Origin: Thermoproteota archaeon
GTDB taxonomy: Archaea; Thermoproteota; Thermoprotei_A; Sulfolobales; Ignisphaeraceae
NCBI GenBank assembly: GCA_030550585.1
Contig: JAUQPB010000001.1
Location: 434,001-498,000 of the forward strand
DNA length: 64,000 bases
Direction of reading: 5' to 3'
The position numbers and the translations under genes are program-made. Position 1 is the first letter of the stretch. The number at the start of each line of letters is the position of its first letter. Positions 50,855 to 59,507 of the stretch are shown here, piece by piece. The notes under the pieces are model-generated. The model made no database searches. It was not told the DNA's origin and saw nothing but the letters and a program-made list of their open reading frames with translations.

Positions 50855-52105
50855 ATGTTAAACGAATGTCCTGCAAACCATGATCTAGTACTTGAAGGAT
50901 TAGCAAAGATTTGTATACCAAGCATCGAGCTGTATAAAAGGCCGGATGGCGTATATGAACCTTCATGGGCCCCCACATTCTACAACCCTGAAATGGTCGA
51001 AAACAGGGACATCACAATAGCAGTCCTATACACAACCATGGCTCAATCAACTAGAGGGGAGAAGGATTTCGTTTTTGTTGATCCAATGGCCGCAACTGGT
51101 GTAAGAAGCATTAGATTTGTCTTAGAAGTGGGAGAGCAGCTAAAAAGACCACTACATATCTACATAGGCGACATCTCACCAACTGCTATTGATGTTATCA
51201 AACATAATTTGCGTATTAATAAAATAAACGATTTTTCTAATGTAAATATATCAATCAATTTGATGGATGCAAACGAGCATGTATACTATTTAAAAAGAAA
51301 CAATGTAGCCATAGACTACATCGACGTTGATCCCTTTGGCTCTCCAGCACCATACATACACTCAGCTATTGCATCAATAAAAAGAGGAGGATTAATAGGG
51401 GTTACAGCAACAGATGTTGCCGTCCTAGAAGGAAAATATAGCAATACTTTACTTAGAAGATATGGTATAAAAGGAACAAAAACACAGATATCTAAGGAGA
51501 TTGCCACAAGAGCTCTACTATCATTTTTATTAAGGGTTGCCACAATTTATGATAGATTTATCGAACCTATAGTCTCATATCAATTCAAACACTATGTCAG
51601 AACCTTTATAAGAGTTTTTGAAGGTGCTAGCAAAGCCGATTACTACATATCTAAATGTATTGGTAAAGCATGGCACTGTCCATCTTGTGGCCATAGTTTT
51701 TTTGAAGCAATTGATGAAAAATCTGTACAGAGATCCTGTCCTATTTGTGGAGGTAGTATGGTTTCTATAGAGCCATTGTGGATTTGCAACCTTAATAACG
51801 CACATTACACAAAATCTGTTTATCTAAATGCAGCTGGAATGCCATGGCTAAGAAAAGATTCTTTAAACATTCTTAGCATTTTAAGCGAATCAGAATATGA
51901 ATCTCCAACTATAAGAATTAGCCAATTGGCTAAGAGACTTAAAATAAACATACCTCCTATATCGCTGGTAATCAATTGTTTGAAAGAGCATGGTAGCGGG
52001 GCCCATAGAAGTATTTTCTATGATGATGGGATTGTAACAAATGCACCAGTGGAGCTTGTTATTAAGTGCATAAAATCAGCTTCCAAATCAGGTTCTTCGA
52101 GTTAA
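50855..52105 (+). CDS. trm1: tRNA (guanine-26-N2) dimethyltransferase
   Basis: Trm1 methylates G26 between the D and anticodon stems. The family is recognised by PTFYNPEMVENRDITIAVL, VDPMAATGVRSIRF (SAM-binding), IDVDPFGSPAPYIHSAI, and the Zn-ribbon cysteines CPSCGHSFF and CPICGGS near residues 270-310. A C-terminal winged domain follows. It has 416 residues. The ATG at 50855 lies about 40 bases after a TATA-like ttaataa (50817-50824). Confidence 0.95.
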   Translation: MLNECPANHDLVLEGLAKICIPSIELYKRPDGVYEPSWAPTFYNPEMVENRDITIAVLYTTMAQSTRGEKDFVFVDPMAATGVRSIRFVLEVGEQLKRPLHIYIGDISPTAIDVIKHNLRINKINDFSNVNISINLMDANEHVYYLKRNNVAIDYIDVDPFGSPAPYIHSAIASIKRGGLIGVTATDVAVLEGKYSNTLLRRYGIKGTKTQISKEIATRALLSFLLRVATIYDRFIEPIVSYQFKHYVRTFIRVFEGASKADYYISKCIGKAWHCPSCGHSFFEAIDEKSVQRSCPICGGSMVSIEPLWICNLNNAHYTKSVYLNAAGMPWLRKDSLNILSILSESEYESPTIRISQLAKRLKINIPPISLVINCLKEHGSGAHRSIFYDDGIVTNAPVELVIKCIKSASKSGSSS

Positions 52106-52137
52106 TAATACCTAATAGGTAAGATCATATTGCATTT

Positions 52138-52575
52138 CTAGGCCACATCAACGTTTTTATTTGTGTTATTCGATATCTTTGTGAAGAGATATCGAGATAG
52201 GATTGCACATCTACTTGGAGTATGAACTTTGTCAATTCCACATACAGAGAGATACTTGCATGTTATACATGGAATTTCAGAAAGATCCTTAGACAAAATT
52301 TCTATATCCTCACTCTTCTTTTGAGCATCTTCAATAACTGCTTTTAGGAAGTATGCTGTCTTGCCATTGCTTTCTATCTTCAATCTTTTAACCAGCTTTA
52401 GTTTAATCAGTTTTTTTACAATGTGTTGTAATGTTCTTGGCTTTATATTTCTGAGCTCGGGCATTTCTTTCAACTTTCTCTGCCAAACACCTCCTGAACT
52501 ATATGTCTCCTTCTTGATGATATCATACACAATTTTCTCAGCATCACTAAGATTATCGAACGATATTTTTCTCAC
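52138..52575 (-). CDS. RPC34-like protein with iron-sulfur cysteines
   Basis: This 145-residue protein matches the crenarchaeal/thaumarchaeal homologue of the eukaryotic RNA polymerase III subunit RPC34. Winged-helix segments are present (DAEKIVYDIIKKETYSSGGVWQRKLKEMPEL, then LQHIVKKLIKLKLVKRLKIESNGKTAYFL). A C-terminal cluster CITCKYLSVCG followed by CAIL (pattern C-x2-C-x5-C-x(9)-C) is consistent with the reported 4Fe-4S site. GTG start after GGTG. A role in transcription is inferred from the eukaryotic relative. Confidence 0.75.
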   Translation of the reverse strand: MRKISFDNLSDAEKIVYDIIKKETYSSGGVWQRKLKEMPELRNIKPRTLQHIVKKLIKLKLVKRLKIESNGKTAYFLKAVIEDAQKKSEDIEILSKDLSEIPCITCKYLSVCGIDKVHTPSRCAILSRYLFTKISNNTNKNVDVA

Positions 52576-52699
52576 CTTGTGTAGAACCCTCTCACAATAT
52601 ATGGTGTGCTATAAGGTCTAATAAATTCATCATAAAATTTTGTATTGCATTGTAATAGAATGACAAAACATCTTTATGTTGCTGGCGTTTTGAAGCAGT

Positions 52700-53563
52700 T
52701 TAAACATAAACTATTATGTTTAGCTTGTCGATTATATCCCTATACCTATTTCTAATAGTAACTTCTGTGACATTGGCAGCTTCTGCAACCTGTTTTTGTG
52801 TTTTCTTTTCATCCACAAGGATAGACGCTATATAGACTGTTGCAGCTGCTATACCGGCTGGGTCTTTTCCCTCGGTAAAGCCCTCTTTCTTTAGTATATC
52901 TATTATCTTGGCTGCCAACATATATGCCTTCTGACTCAGCTTCAAATTTGTTATTATATTCGGTAAATACTTGCGGGGGTCTATATATGCCTTAAACTCA
53001 TTTATATCAACTTTAAAGTAGATGTCTGAGATGAGCTTCCAGTATTCTTCTTCATCTATGCCAAACCTTGCCAGCATTTCCCTAACCCTTACCGGTATGC
53101 CATGCTTCCTAGCAGCTATAACTATTGAGGCTAAGGCCAATATTTTTAGTTTGTCAACTCTTGGTTGAATAACATTGAATATTTTGCGTAGAAGCATAGC
53201 CGCGGTTTCAGCAACTTGATCAGGTAGGTTAATTAAGGCACTCATTTGGTTTAGATGGGTAAGAGCCTCTACAATTTTTCTCTCGTTTTTGTCCACACGA
53301 GTTTTTCTCTGAAGCAATGCAAGTCTTCTATTCTTAACAGATTCCCTATATCTTTTTACCGAGAGATCTATTTCTGTGGCAAGCCCAGAATCATGAACCT
53401 TATAAGTTATGCTCCCTACATGTGCTCTCCTAAGCCACTCCTCTGATGTGTAAGCTCGCCAATCTGGACTAAGCAATATCTGCTCTTCTTCTATAACCTC
53501 TCCAGTATCTAAACATATGAGAGATCCTCTTTCACTATCAACAATAACATTTGTGCAACTCAT
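52700..53563 (-). CDS. tfb: Transcription factor B paralogue with a degenerate zinc ribbon
   Basis: TFB recruits RNA polymerase to TATA-bound TBP. The cyclin folds are clear (LPDQVAETAAMLLRKIFNVI; LKILALASIVIAARKHGIPVRV; GFTEGKDPAGIAAATVYIASILVDEKKTQKQVAEAANVTEVTIRNRYRDI). The B-finger HDSGLATEID is intact. The N-terminal ribbon keeps only two cysteines (SCTNVIVDSERGSLICLDTGEVIEE) where four are needed, so it probably cannot bind zinc. It has 287 residues. It overlaps gar1 by four bases and shares its operon. A second, standard TFB is expected elsewhere. Confidence 0.88.
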   Translation of the reverse strand: MSCTNVIVDSERGSLICLDTGEVIEEEQILLSPDWRAYTSEEWLRRAHVGSITYKVHDSGLATEIDLSVKRYRESVKNRRLALLQRKTRVDKNERKIVEALTHLNQMSALINLPDQVAETAAMLLRKIFNVIQPRVDKLKILALASIVIAARKHGIPVRVREMLARFGIDEEEYWKLISDIYFKVDINEFKAYIDPRKYLPNIITNLKLSQKAYMLAAKIIDILKKEGFTEGKDPAGIAAATVYIASILVDEKKTQKQVAEAANVTEVTIRNRYRDIIDKLNIIVYV

Positions 53564-53826
53564 TGTCTCTTACCTTTTCCCATTCTCTTTGTTCTATAAA
53601 ACAAGAACGTTGATGACTTTAAAAGCGACACAATGCCAGGCTTAACAGCCTTAACAACGGCAAAAGGTCTATCAACAGGCCCAATTATGTCAATGACTTT
53701 ACCTACAATTTCATTGTTGGCATCTAAGACTTCGGATCCCAATAGCGGTAAATTCTTTTTATCATGTATTTTTACAATGATGTATTTCGACCTTGTGATA
53801 TGGAGTACGCTTCCCAAGGGCCGCAC
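53560..53826 (-). CDS. gar1: H/ACA RNP protein Gar1
   Basis: Gar1 is an essential protein of H/ACA pseudouridylation complexes. The small beta barrel shows RPLGSVLHITRSKYIIVKIHDKKNLPLLGSEVLDANNEIVGKVIDIIGPVDRPFAVVKAV. GTG at 53826 or TTG at 53832 is the start. It overlaps TFB by four bases, the conserved archaeal gar1-tfb pair. It would work with the candidate H/ACA RNA at 37762. Confidence 0.94.
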   Translation of the reverse strand: MRPLGSVLHITRSKYIIVKIHDKKNLPLLGSEVLDANNEIVGKVIDIIGPVDRPFAVVKAVKPGIVSLLKSSTFLFYRTKRMGKGKRQ

Positions 53827-54008
53827 AACCAATTAAGTAACACCAGTATTGTAACTCTCGGTCAGCTGATTTTAAAAATATTAGACAAATAGTACTTTGC
53901 TACAAACAATATAACAGAAATTGTATTGAAAAACATGAGAGGTTATATTGCAAGGAGGGCTGCAGTTCCATGGAAATGTTGAAAAACATATTAGCAGAAG
54001 GTTTTTAA

Positions 54009-54299
54009 CTAAGTTTTATATGCCTTCTTTCTTCTATTGATTATTCTTTCAGCTAGTAACTTAATCACTTGATATTTACTTAAGTTGGTTTCTACTAAAA
54101 TCATGCCACCTTGTCTATACCAAACTCTTGGATACTTCTTACTTTCTAGATACTCACACTTGATGCCAAGTTCTGAGCATGCCTCTAAAAATTCTTCAGG
54201 TTTTGGATTGTCTACACATAACTGCTTAGAAATTTTTCGACCTAATCTTCTAGGTAGCGAGCAATTTAAGCTGTGAATCCATATGCGCTTTAATGTCAT
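54009..54299 (-). CDS. srp19: Signal recognition particle 19 kDa protein
   Basis: SRP19 binds SRP RNA and promotes SRP54 loading. The 96-residue archaeal form has IWIHSLNCSLPRRLGRKISKQLCVDNPKPEEFLEACSELGIKC, the standard core, and a basic C-terminus. The 176-base gap to gar1 has no gene that I recognise. It is the last gene of a run with S8e. Confidence 0.93.
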   Translation of the reverse strand: MTLKRIWIHSLNCSLPRRLGRKISKQLCVDNPKPEEFLEACSELGIKCEYLESKKYPRVWYRQGGMILVETNLSKYQVIKLLAERIINRRKKAYKT

Positions 54300-54341
54300 C
54301 GACTTACACGTTAAAAAGACTAGTTACATCATTTTATTAGG

Positions 54342-54737
54342 CTACTTCTTTGTCTCTTCAATTAATACAGCATTTACAGTACCTTCTTGAGACGGTCTTG
54401 AAATCACCTTTGCTTTTCCAATCTCCGTATTTATTATACTACCCTTCACAATTATACCACGTCTTGCAAGCTCTCTATTCGCAGGCGTCTCCACAACCTC
54501 AATTATCCTAGCCTTTACAAATTTCTTTTCAGACGGGTTGTAGACATTTGCAAAGGCCGCATATTTTAATCTAACCTTGAAATTGCCGCCATAGACCCTT
54601 TCCACTACTCTAACATCGGATTGCCCCACCTTTGTCTCTATAGGGTAGCTTCCAATCTCATATTTCCTAGGCTTTCTATGTCTTCTCTTCAACCCTCCTG
54701 TAATCTTTTTAAGATCATTGCCTTGGTAAAAGCCCAT
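54342..54737 (-). CDS. rps8e: Ribosomal protein S8e
   Basis: This 131-residue small-subunit protein has GFYQGNDLKKITGGLKRRHRKPRKYEIGSYPIETKVG at the N-terminus and YNPSEKKFVKARIIEVVETPANRELARRGIIVKGSIINTEIGKAKV in the C-terminal half, as in other archaea. It is upstream of srp19 on the same strand, 42 bases apart. Confidence 0.95.
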   Translation of the reverse strand: MGFYQGNDLKKITGGLKRRHRKPRKYEIGSYPIETKVGQSDVRVVERVYGGNFKVRLKYAAFANVYNPSEKKFVKARIIEVVETPANRELARRGIIVKGSIINTEIGKAKVISRPSQEGTVNAVLIEETKK

Positions 54738-54856
54738 TATACACAGCCTCTGATATGTACCTAGCCAAATACATTAATTTGTATTGGTATTGACTTTTAA
54801 ACTTTTATCCCCCATAGCCTATAGTGTACTTGTATTAGATATTGATATACTGTAGA

Positions 54857-54966
54857 GTGGGGGAGAAGGAACGTCAAAAAAATTTGGCACAACTTTAATA
54901 GACAAATTCTTTGACCTACTTCTGAAGCCACGGGTCCAAAAATTTCTTCAACCATTTCTAGATGCT
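54857..54966 (+). other. Extended uppS reading frame interrupted at an A7 run
   Basis: A GTG at 54857 opens a frame (MGEKERQ) that reaches seven consecutive A (54876-54882). The uppS frame upstream of its GTG at 54967 is open and protein-like from there (LIDKFFDLLLKPRVQKF, then LQPFLDAV) but has no start codon. A -1 slip on the A-run joins them into one N-terminal extension of about 37 residues. Confidence 0.45.
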
Positions 54967-55725
54967 GTGTACTCTATTTACGAACAATACCTGTATAAAC
55001 AAGTAATGGCCGGGCCCATGCCTCAGCATGTAGCTATAATTCCAGATGGCAATAGAAGATGGGCAAGAGAACGTGGGTTGGATCCTAAAGAGGGTCATAG
55101 ATATGGCTATGAAAAATTGAAAGAGGTTTTACAGACTCTGTACGATTTAGGGATACGCGTTGTAACAATATATGCAATGTCATATGAAAACTGTATTTAT
55201 AGAAACGAAGATGAAAAGAACAATCTATTTAATTTAATTAAATCAGGATTAAACACATTATTGAATGAGGGTATGATTCACAAGTATAAAGTAAATGTAA
55301 AGGTCTTTGGAAAGCTGGAACTGGTGCGCAGGGATCTGCTAGAAGATATATCAAATATTGAGAAGGTCTCATCTCAATATAGAGATAGGTTCTTGAATAT
55401 TGCACTATGCTATGGAGGTAGGCAAGAAATAGTTGATGCGATCAAGAACATTGCTATAGATGTGGTAGCTGGAAAGGTTAAGATAGACGATATATCTGAG
55501 GAACTAATAAAGAAATACATCTCAACATCTCATTTGAAAGATCTTTCAGAGCCAGATTTGGTTATCAGAACATCAGGTGAAATGAGGATAAGCAATTTCT
55601 TGCTATGGCAAATAGCATATAGCGAACTCTATTTCTGCGATGTTTATTGGCCCGACTTTAGAAAAATAGACTTGCTCAGAGCTATAAGATCATATCAAAG
55701 AAGAGAGCGTAGGTTTGGAAGATAA
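54967..55725 (+). CDS. uppS: Undecaprenyl-type cis-prenyltransferase
   Basis: This enzyme extends isoprenyl diphosphates in cis to make the polyprenyl carrier used for glycosylation in archaea. The core is HVAIIPDGNRRWARERG (residues about 20-36, containing catalytic Asp), YAMSYENCIYRNEDE, and the C-terminal SEPDLVIRTSGEMRISNFLLWQIAYSELYFCDVYWPDF. From the GTG at 54967 it has 252 residues, typical for crenarchaea. Protein-like sequence continues upstream in the same frame; see the 54857-54966 entry. Confidence 0.93.
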   Translation: MYSIYEQYLYKQVMAGPMPQHVAIIPDGNRRWARERGLDPKEGHRYGYEKLKEVLQTLYDLGIRVVTIYAMSYENCIYRNEDEKNNLFNLIKSGLNTLLNEGMIHKYKVNVKVFGKLELVRRDLLEDISNIEKVSSQYRDRFLNIALCYGGRQEIVDAIKNIAIDVVAGKVKIDDISEELIKKYISTSHLKDLSEPDLVIRTSGEMRISNFLLWQIAYSELYFCDVYWPDFRKIDLLRAIRSYQRRERRFGR

Positions 55726-55765
55726 AACAGATGGCTATGGCAATATAGTCAAAGCATTGACATCG

Positions 55766-56674
55766 TCACTTATTTTCATCTTGGCCATATAGTATGTAGA
55801 GATCGTATATAGTTACCCTTTCTCCTCTATTGATCTTATCCAAAATCTTAGCCTTTTTCTCCTGGACTATTTTCTGCTGTTTGCTCTTCTCATACTCATC
55901 TCTCAATTTCTTTAGTTCTTTCAGCAATTCATTATACCTTTTCTTCTTCTCTTGGATCTCATTGTTTATCGCTACAAGTCTGCTCTTTATGTTGTCGCGC
56001 TGGCCCTTCAGCATCTTTATATCCTCTATGATATTGCCAATTTCATTTTTTATCTTGTCCCGCACCGTCTTGAGGTCGGTAAGTTGCTTCACATAGTTGT
56101 TTAACTCGGCTCTCTTTTTCGCAAGCTCGTCTCTAATCTCGGAAATCTTTTTCCTGACATCTTCATACTTGTTAGCAATCTCGCCATATCTTGAATGAAG
56201 AGAAACTAGTGTCTTCAGTTTTTGTTCTAGTCTGGAAATCTCATTTACGATCTCTTTTTCTTTTTCAGGATCTAGATAAGGCGTGGTAATCAGTGTCCAC
56301 TCCAATTGTTCAATCCTAGTTCTCAGCTCATCTATTGCAGTAGACGATTCTCTTCCCCTAGATAATTGTCTGAATTCTGAAGATACTTGTTTAAAATCTT
56401 TGAAAAGGTTTTCCAGCTCCGTCTTTAGTTTCTGGATCTCATTTCTTAGCATTGATATTTTTTCTCTTACACTAGCGATTTCGTTTCTGGTATTGGCAAG
56501 CTCTTCTCTTTTCTTTTTCAAATCCTCTCTTCTTGCATTGAGCTTTTCTCTAACTTCACTAAGCTGTTTCCTCAGATCATCTCTTTGTATAATCAGATTC
56601 TGCAACTCTTCTCTTATCGAGCCCAGCTCTACGTTAATCCTTTCTTCAAGTTCTTTCGACAAGACTAGCCTCAC
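55766..56674 (-). CDS. Long coiled-coil protein (COG1340-like)
   Basis: This 302-residue protein is almost wholly coiled coil, with Glu/Lys/Leu heptads throughout. It has one conserved break, WTLITTPYLDPEKEKEIVNEISRLEQKL, at about residues 125-152, typical of archaeal COG1340 proteins. The short C-terminal tail KINRGERVTIYDLYILYGQDENK is non-coiled. Their role is not settled. It lies 15 bases downstream of the GPN GTPase on the same strand, a repeated archaeal neighbourhood. Confidence 0.75.
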   Translation of the reverse strand: MRLVLSKELEERINVELGSIREELQNLIIQRDDLRKQLSEVREKLNARREDLKKKREELANTRNEIASVREKISMLRNEIQKLKTELENLFKDFKQVSSEFRQLSRGRESSTAIDELRTRIEQLEWTLITTPYLDPEKEKEIVNEISRLEQKLKTLVSLHSRYGEIANKYEDVRKKISEIRDELAKKRAELNNYVKQLTDLKTVRDKIKNEIGNIIEDIKMLKGQRDNIKSRLVAINNEIQEKKKRYNELLKELKKLRDEYEKSKQQKIVQEKKAKILDKINRGERVTIYDLYILYGQDENK

Positions 56675-56689
56675 ACACCTTTACTTGTG

Positions 56690-57484
56690 CTACAGAATCT
56701 CACTTGGCTCCTCAGTATAAAAATCTTCACCTCCTGCTAAAATTCTTTGGATACCTGCATACAAATTGTCTAAGCCATCCCCTGTCACAGCTGAAACCAT
56801 AACGGCGTTTTCTAAGTTGCTTTTAACAACTCTTTCAATAAATGAATATATATCTTCAAAAGGAAACTCGCTTATAATGTTTAGCTCTGGACTTTTCAAA
56901 GATATTATAAAGTCGGATGGGTTTTCAATCATTTTTGTGATCTGAATGTATTCTTCTTTGGAAAGTATGTCACTTTTTGTTATAACCAGTATTTGGGGTT
57001 TTCTATGCGAAAGCGCTGTTGCAAGCGATAATATGAAGAGTGGTAGCAGGGTTGTGGGTTTTAAAACCATCTGCGACTCTATTAAGAATAGTGCAACGCT
57101 CTTAGACCCCCTAGATAGAGAGTCTATTATTATAGACCCTGCTTTCCTAAATGCGAATACCTCTAATTGTCCAGGTGTATCGACAATCACATAATTTGGC
57201 TTTTCCTCATTTATTTCATCTAAAAGCTCATTAACATAATTTACCGAAAGATCTATCGAGGCTATCAGCGCTCCATTGGGTCCAAGATTGTACCTCTTCA
57301 TAACCTCATTTGTTGTTATATAGTCTCTAATATCAATATCTGGATTGTATGGTATCCAATCAGCTGCTGGATCCAGATTTACTATAGCTGTGTCCATTCC
57401 ATGTTCTTCTAGCCAATCATTGAGGGCCTTGGCAAGAAAGCTTTTTCCAGATCCTGCAGGCCCCATTATAAATACGTAGTACAT
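56690..57484 (-). CDS. GPN-loop GTPase
   Basis: This dimeric GTPase relates to eukaryotic Gpn1, involved in RNA polymerase assembly. P-loop FIMGPAGSGKSFLAKALNDW (residues about 4-23), and the diagnostic Gly-Pro-Asn loop in NLGPNGALIAS (about 75-85). The switch region VIDTPGQLEVFAF and NxKD-type TKSD complete it. A GGAGTGGAG precedes the ATG at 57484, which I prefer over a TTG at 57511. About 264 residues. Confidence 0.92.
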   Translation of the reverse strand: MYYVFIMGPAGSGKSFLAKALNDWLEEHGMDTAIVNLDPAADWIPYNPDIDIRDYITTNEVMKRYNLGPNGALIASIDLSVNYVNELLDEINEEKPNYVIVDTPGQLEVFAFRKAGSIIIDSLSRGSKSVALFLIESQMVLKPTTLLPLFILSLATALSHRKPQILVITKSDILSKEEYIQITKMIENPSDFIISLKSPELNIISEFPFEDIYSFIERVVKSNLENAVMVSAVTGDGLDNLYAGIQRILAGGEDFYTEEPSEIL

Positions 57485-57524
57485 GTTCTCCACTCCTACT
57501 TGTTTAATCAATGTGTGCTACTCA

Positions 57525-58391
57525 TCACATTATCTGCATTGCTAATGGCATTCTAGTTACTCTCTTTGGAAACTTAAAAACATTATATTTATATCCACAG
57601 TACTTACATGTCTTGTCAGATTTTATGTTTAATCTAAGCATATAACCCCCTTGTCTTACTATAATTGGATTCCGACAAGAGACACAAAATGTTGAAGCAA
57701 TCTCTACAACACTTTCTAGAGGTGCCTGCGCTACAATACCCTTCTTTCTATATCTATCAATAATGTTTAGCTTCTCATCAATAGAAAGATCGTTGCCGAT
57801 GAACAGAATATTTAATGGAATTTTTTGGGATGTCAAAAGATTCTCTATAGATTTGGCGAACATATCAATGGATTGCTCATTTGATGTCATGATAAATACT
57901 ATTTCAAGGTGCTTTTCCTCTTGAACCAAGGAGCTCAGAAATGAAGAGAGTTTCTCATAGTCGATACTATTGATTTGATAGTCTATAATTTCTATTAGTA
58001 CTACATCAACATGTCTGATAATTTGATTGATATATGTTTTCTCATTTTCGAGGAGAATTCCATTGATTTTTATTCCTATATGCAACTTATGTAATCTGTT
58101 CAATTCCTTTACTAGTTCCTCGACTCCGCTTTTCTTATAGGGTTCTCCCCCATGTAACATGACCAGATCTGGATTGTATTTATTAACTAATTCAACTATA
58201 TTATACAAGCTGATGTTAAGTAATTGAGAGCTTTTAGCATCAAGATTGGCTTCCCAAGGACAGATAGCACATGAGAGGGGGCACTCAATAAAGTTGATGA
58301 CTATAGCGATACCTCCACTACAGCAAAATGAGAGAGGTATTTTCTCGATATTGACCAAAGAAACTGATGCTACAGAGCTCATCAAAGCCAA
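57525..58391 (-). CDS. Radical SAM protein with a C-terminal zinc ribbon
   Basis: This enzyme carries the 4Fe-4S-binding CPLSCAICPW (pattern C-x3-C-x2-C) at about residues 37-46. Downstream, HGGEPYKKS is the GGE element that binds the methionine of SAM. The C-terminal part has two CxxC pairs (FCVSCRNPI and CKYCGYK), a zinc ribbon. The 288-residue protein resembles pyruvate-formate-lyase-activating-type radical enzymes, but its substrate is not known. TTG start after GAGAGG. It shares a strand with the GPN and coiled-coil genes (13 and 15 base spacers, measured from the longer GPN frame). Confidence 0.75.
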   Translation of the reverse strand: MALMSSVASVSLVNIEKIPLSFCCSGGIAIVINFIECPLSCAICPWEANLDAKSSQLLNISLYNIVELVNKYNPDLVMLHGGEPYKKSGVEELVKELNRLHKLHIGIKINGILLENEKTYINQIIRHVDVVLIEIIDYQINSIDYEKLSSFLSSLVQEEKHLEIVFIMTSNEQSIDMFAKSIENLLTSQKIPLNILFIGNDLSIDEKLNIIDRYRKKGIVAQAPLESVVEIASTFCVSCRNPIIVRQGGYMLRLNIKSDKTCKYCGYKYNVFKFPKRVTRMPLAMQIM

Positions 58392-58598
58392 TGTCTTTAA
58401 CCTCTCACTGGGTTCTCAAACATAGTAACAACTATAAGGCTTTAAAATTGATGGCGTGATCTTAGTCAAACGCTCATTTTTAATTCGTTATTGATACAAA
58501 CTCATTTTAATGACATAGAGAATTTCCTAAGTTTGTCAACCTAAGATTAATCAAGTTTATATTCTGCTTTTAAATCTCACATTGTTGTGTGATCTAAA

Positions 58599-59486
58599 TT
58601 GTTGTTACTGCTCTCAGGTGTTGCAGAGTCTCTGTCACATGGTTTGCAGAAATCATGTGGTCTAGAAATTGTTAGTAGTCATCATAAGCTATTTCCAGAT
58701 GGCGAGCAATATATTAGAATATTATCGGAGGTTAGAGACAGAGATGTTGTTGTTGCTCAGTCGATGTACCCAAACCAAGACAGCAAGGCTGTAGAGCTTT
58801 ATCTCGCTATTGAAGCTTTGCAAGGTTTGCAAGCAACTGTGTCCACTGTTTTGATCCCCTATATGGCTTACGCCAGGCAGGACAAAAGGTTTTTAAAAGG
58901 GGAACCCATAAGCGTAAAGGCCATTTATGCCCCATTACGTCTATTCAATGTTAAAAGGTTAGTTGTTGTAGACACCCATTCGCATGATGTATCAGCGCTA
59001 GTGGGAATTGAAGTAGTGAATATTTTGCCTCATGCATATGCAATCAAAAAAGCTGGTATCAGTGTAGACTTTATTTTATCCCCAGATAGAGGAGCTCTCC
59101 ATAGAGCAGAAAGCGCGGCAAAGGCCTTTGGTGTCAGCTTTGATTACTTGGATAAATTCAGGGATAGAGTCACAGGCGAAATAAAGGTGTCGCCTAAAGA
59201 TCTTGATGTTAGAAATGCAAATGTTGCAATAGTTGATGACATAATCAGTACGGGGGGCACCATAGCGAAGGCATGTCAAATACTCTATGATCTTGGAGCA
59301 AACAAAGTTTATGCAGTTGTATCACATGCTCTGCTATCTGAAAAGTCTATAGAGGTTTTAAGCAAAGCTGGCTTAACCAAATTGATAACCACAAATAGCG
59401 TCAAACGACAAATCAATTTGCCTGAGTGGGTTCTTGAAGTAGACCTAAGCGAGTTGATATGCAACGAGCTTAGAAGGGCGCCATAA
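58599..59486 (+). CDS. prs: Ribose-phosphate pyrophosphokinase
   Basis: PRPP synthase makes phosphoribosyl pyrophosphate from ribose 5-phosphate and ATP. Typical segments are FPDGEQYIRILSEVRDRDVVVAQS, IPYMAYARQDKRFLKGEPIS, VVDTHSHDV, and the PRPP-binding loop VAIVDDIISTGGTI. It has 295 residues. TTG start; a TATA-like cttttaaat lies about 30 bases before it. The 207-base gap on its 5' side holds the promoters and nothing more that I recognise. Confidence 0.95.
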   Translation: MLLLLSGVAESLSHGLQKSCGLEIVSSHHKLFPDGEQYIRILSEVRDRDVVVAQSMYPNQDSKAVELYLAIEALQGLQATVSTVLIPYMAYARQDKRFLKGEPISVKAIYAPLRLFNVKRLVVVDTHSHDVSALVGIEVVNILPHAYAIKKAGISVDFILSPDRGALHRAESAAKAFGVSFDYLDKFRDRVTGEIKVSPKDLDVRNANVAIVDDIISTGGTIAKACQILYDLGANKVYAVVSHALLSEKSIEVLSKAGLTKLITTNSVKRQINLPEWVLEVDLSELICNELRRAP

Positions 59487-59507
59487 AAACACATTGCATA
59501 ATAATCC

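Noticed and set aside
53940-54000. A tiny gene starting MRGYIARRAAVPWKC between gar1 and srp19
   Set aside because: It has 15 codons, no recognisable family and no ribosome-binding site; it is most likely chance.
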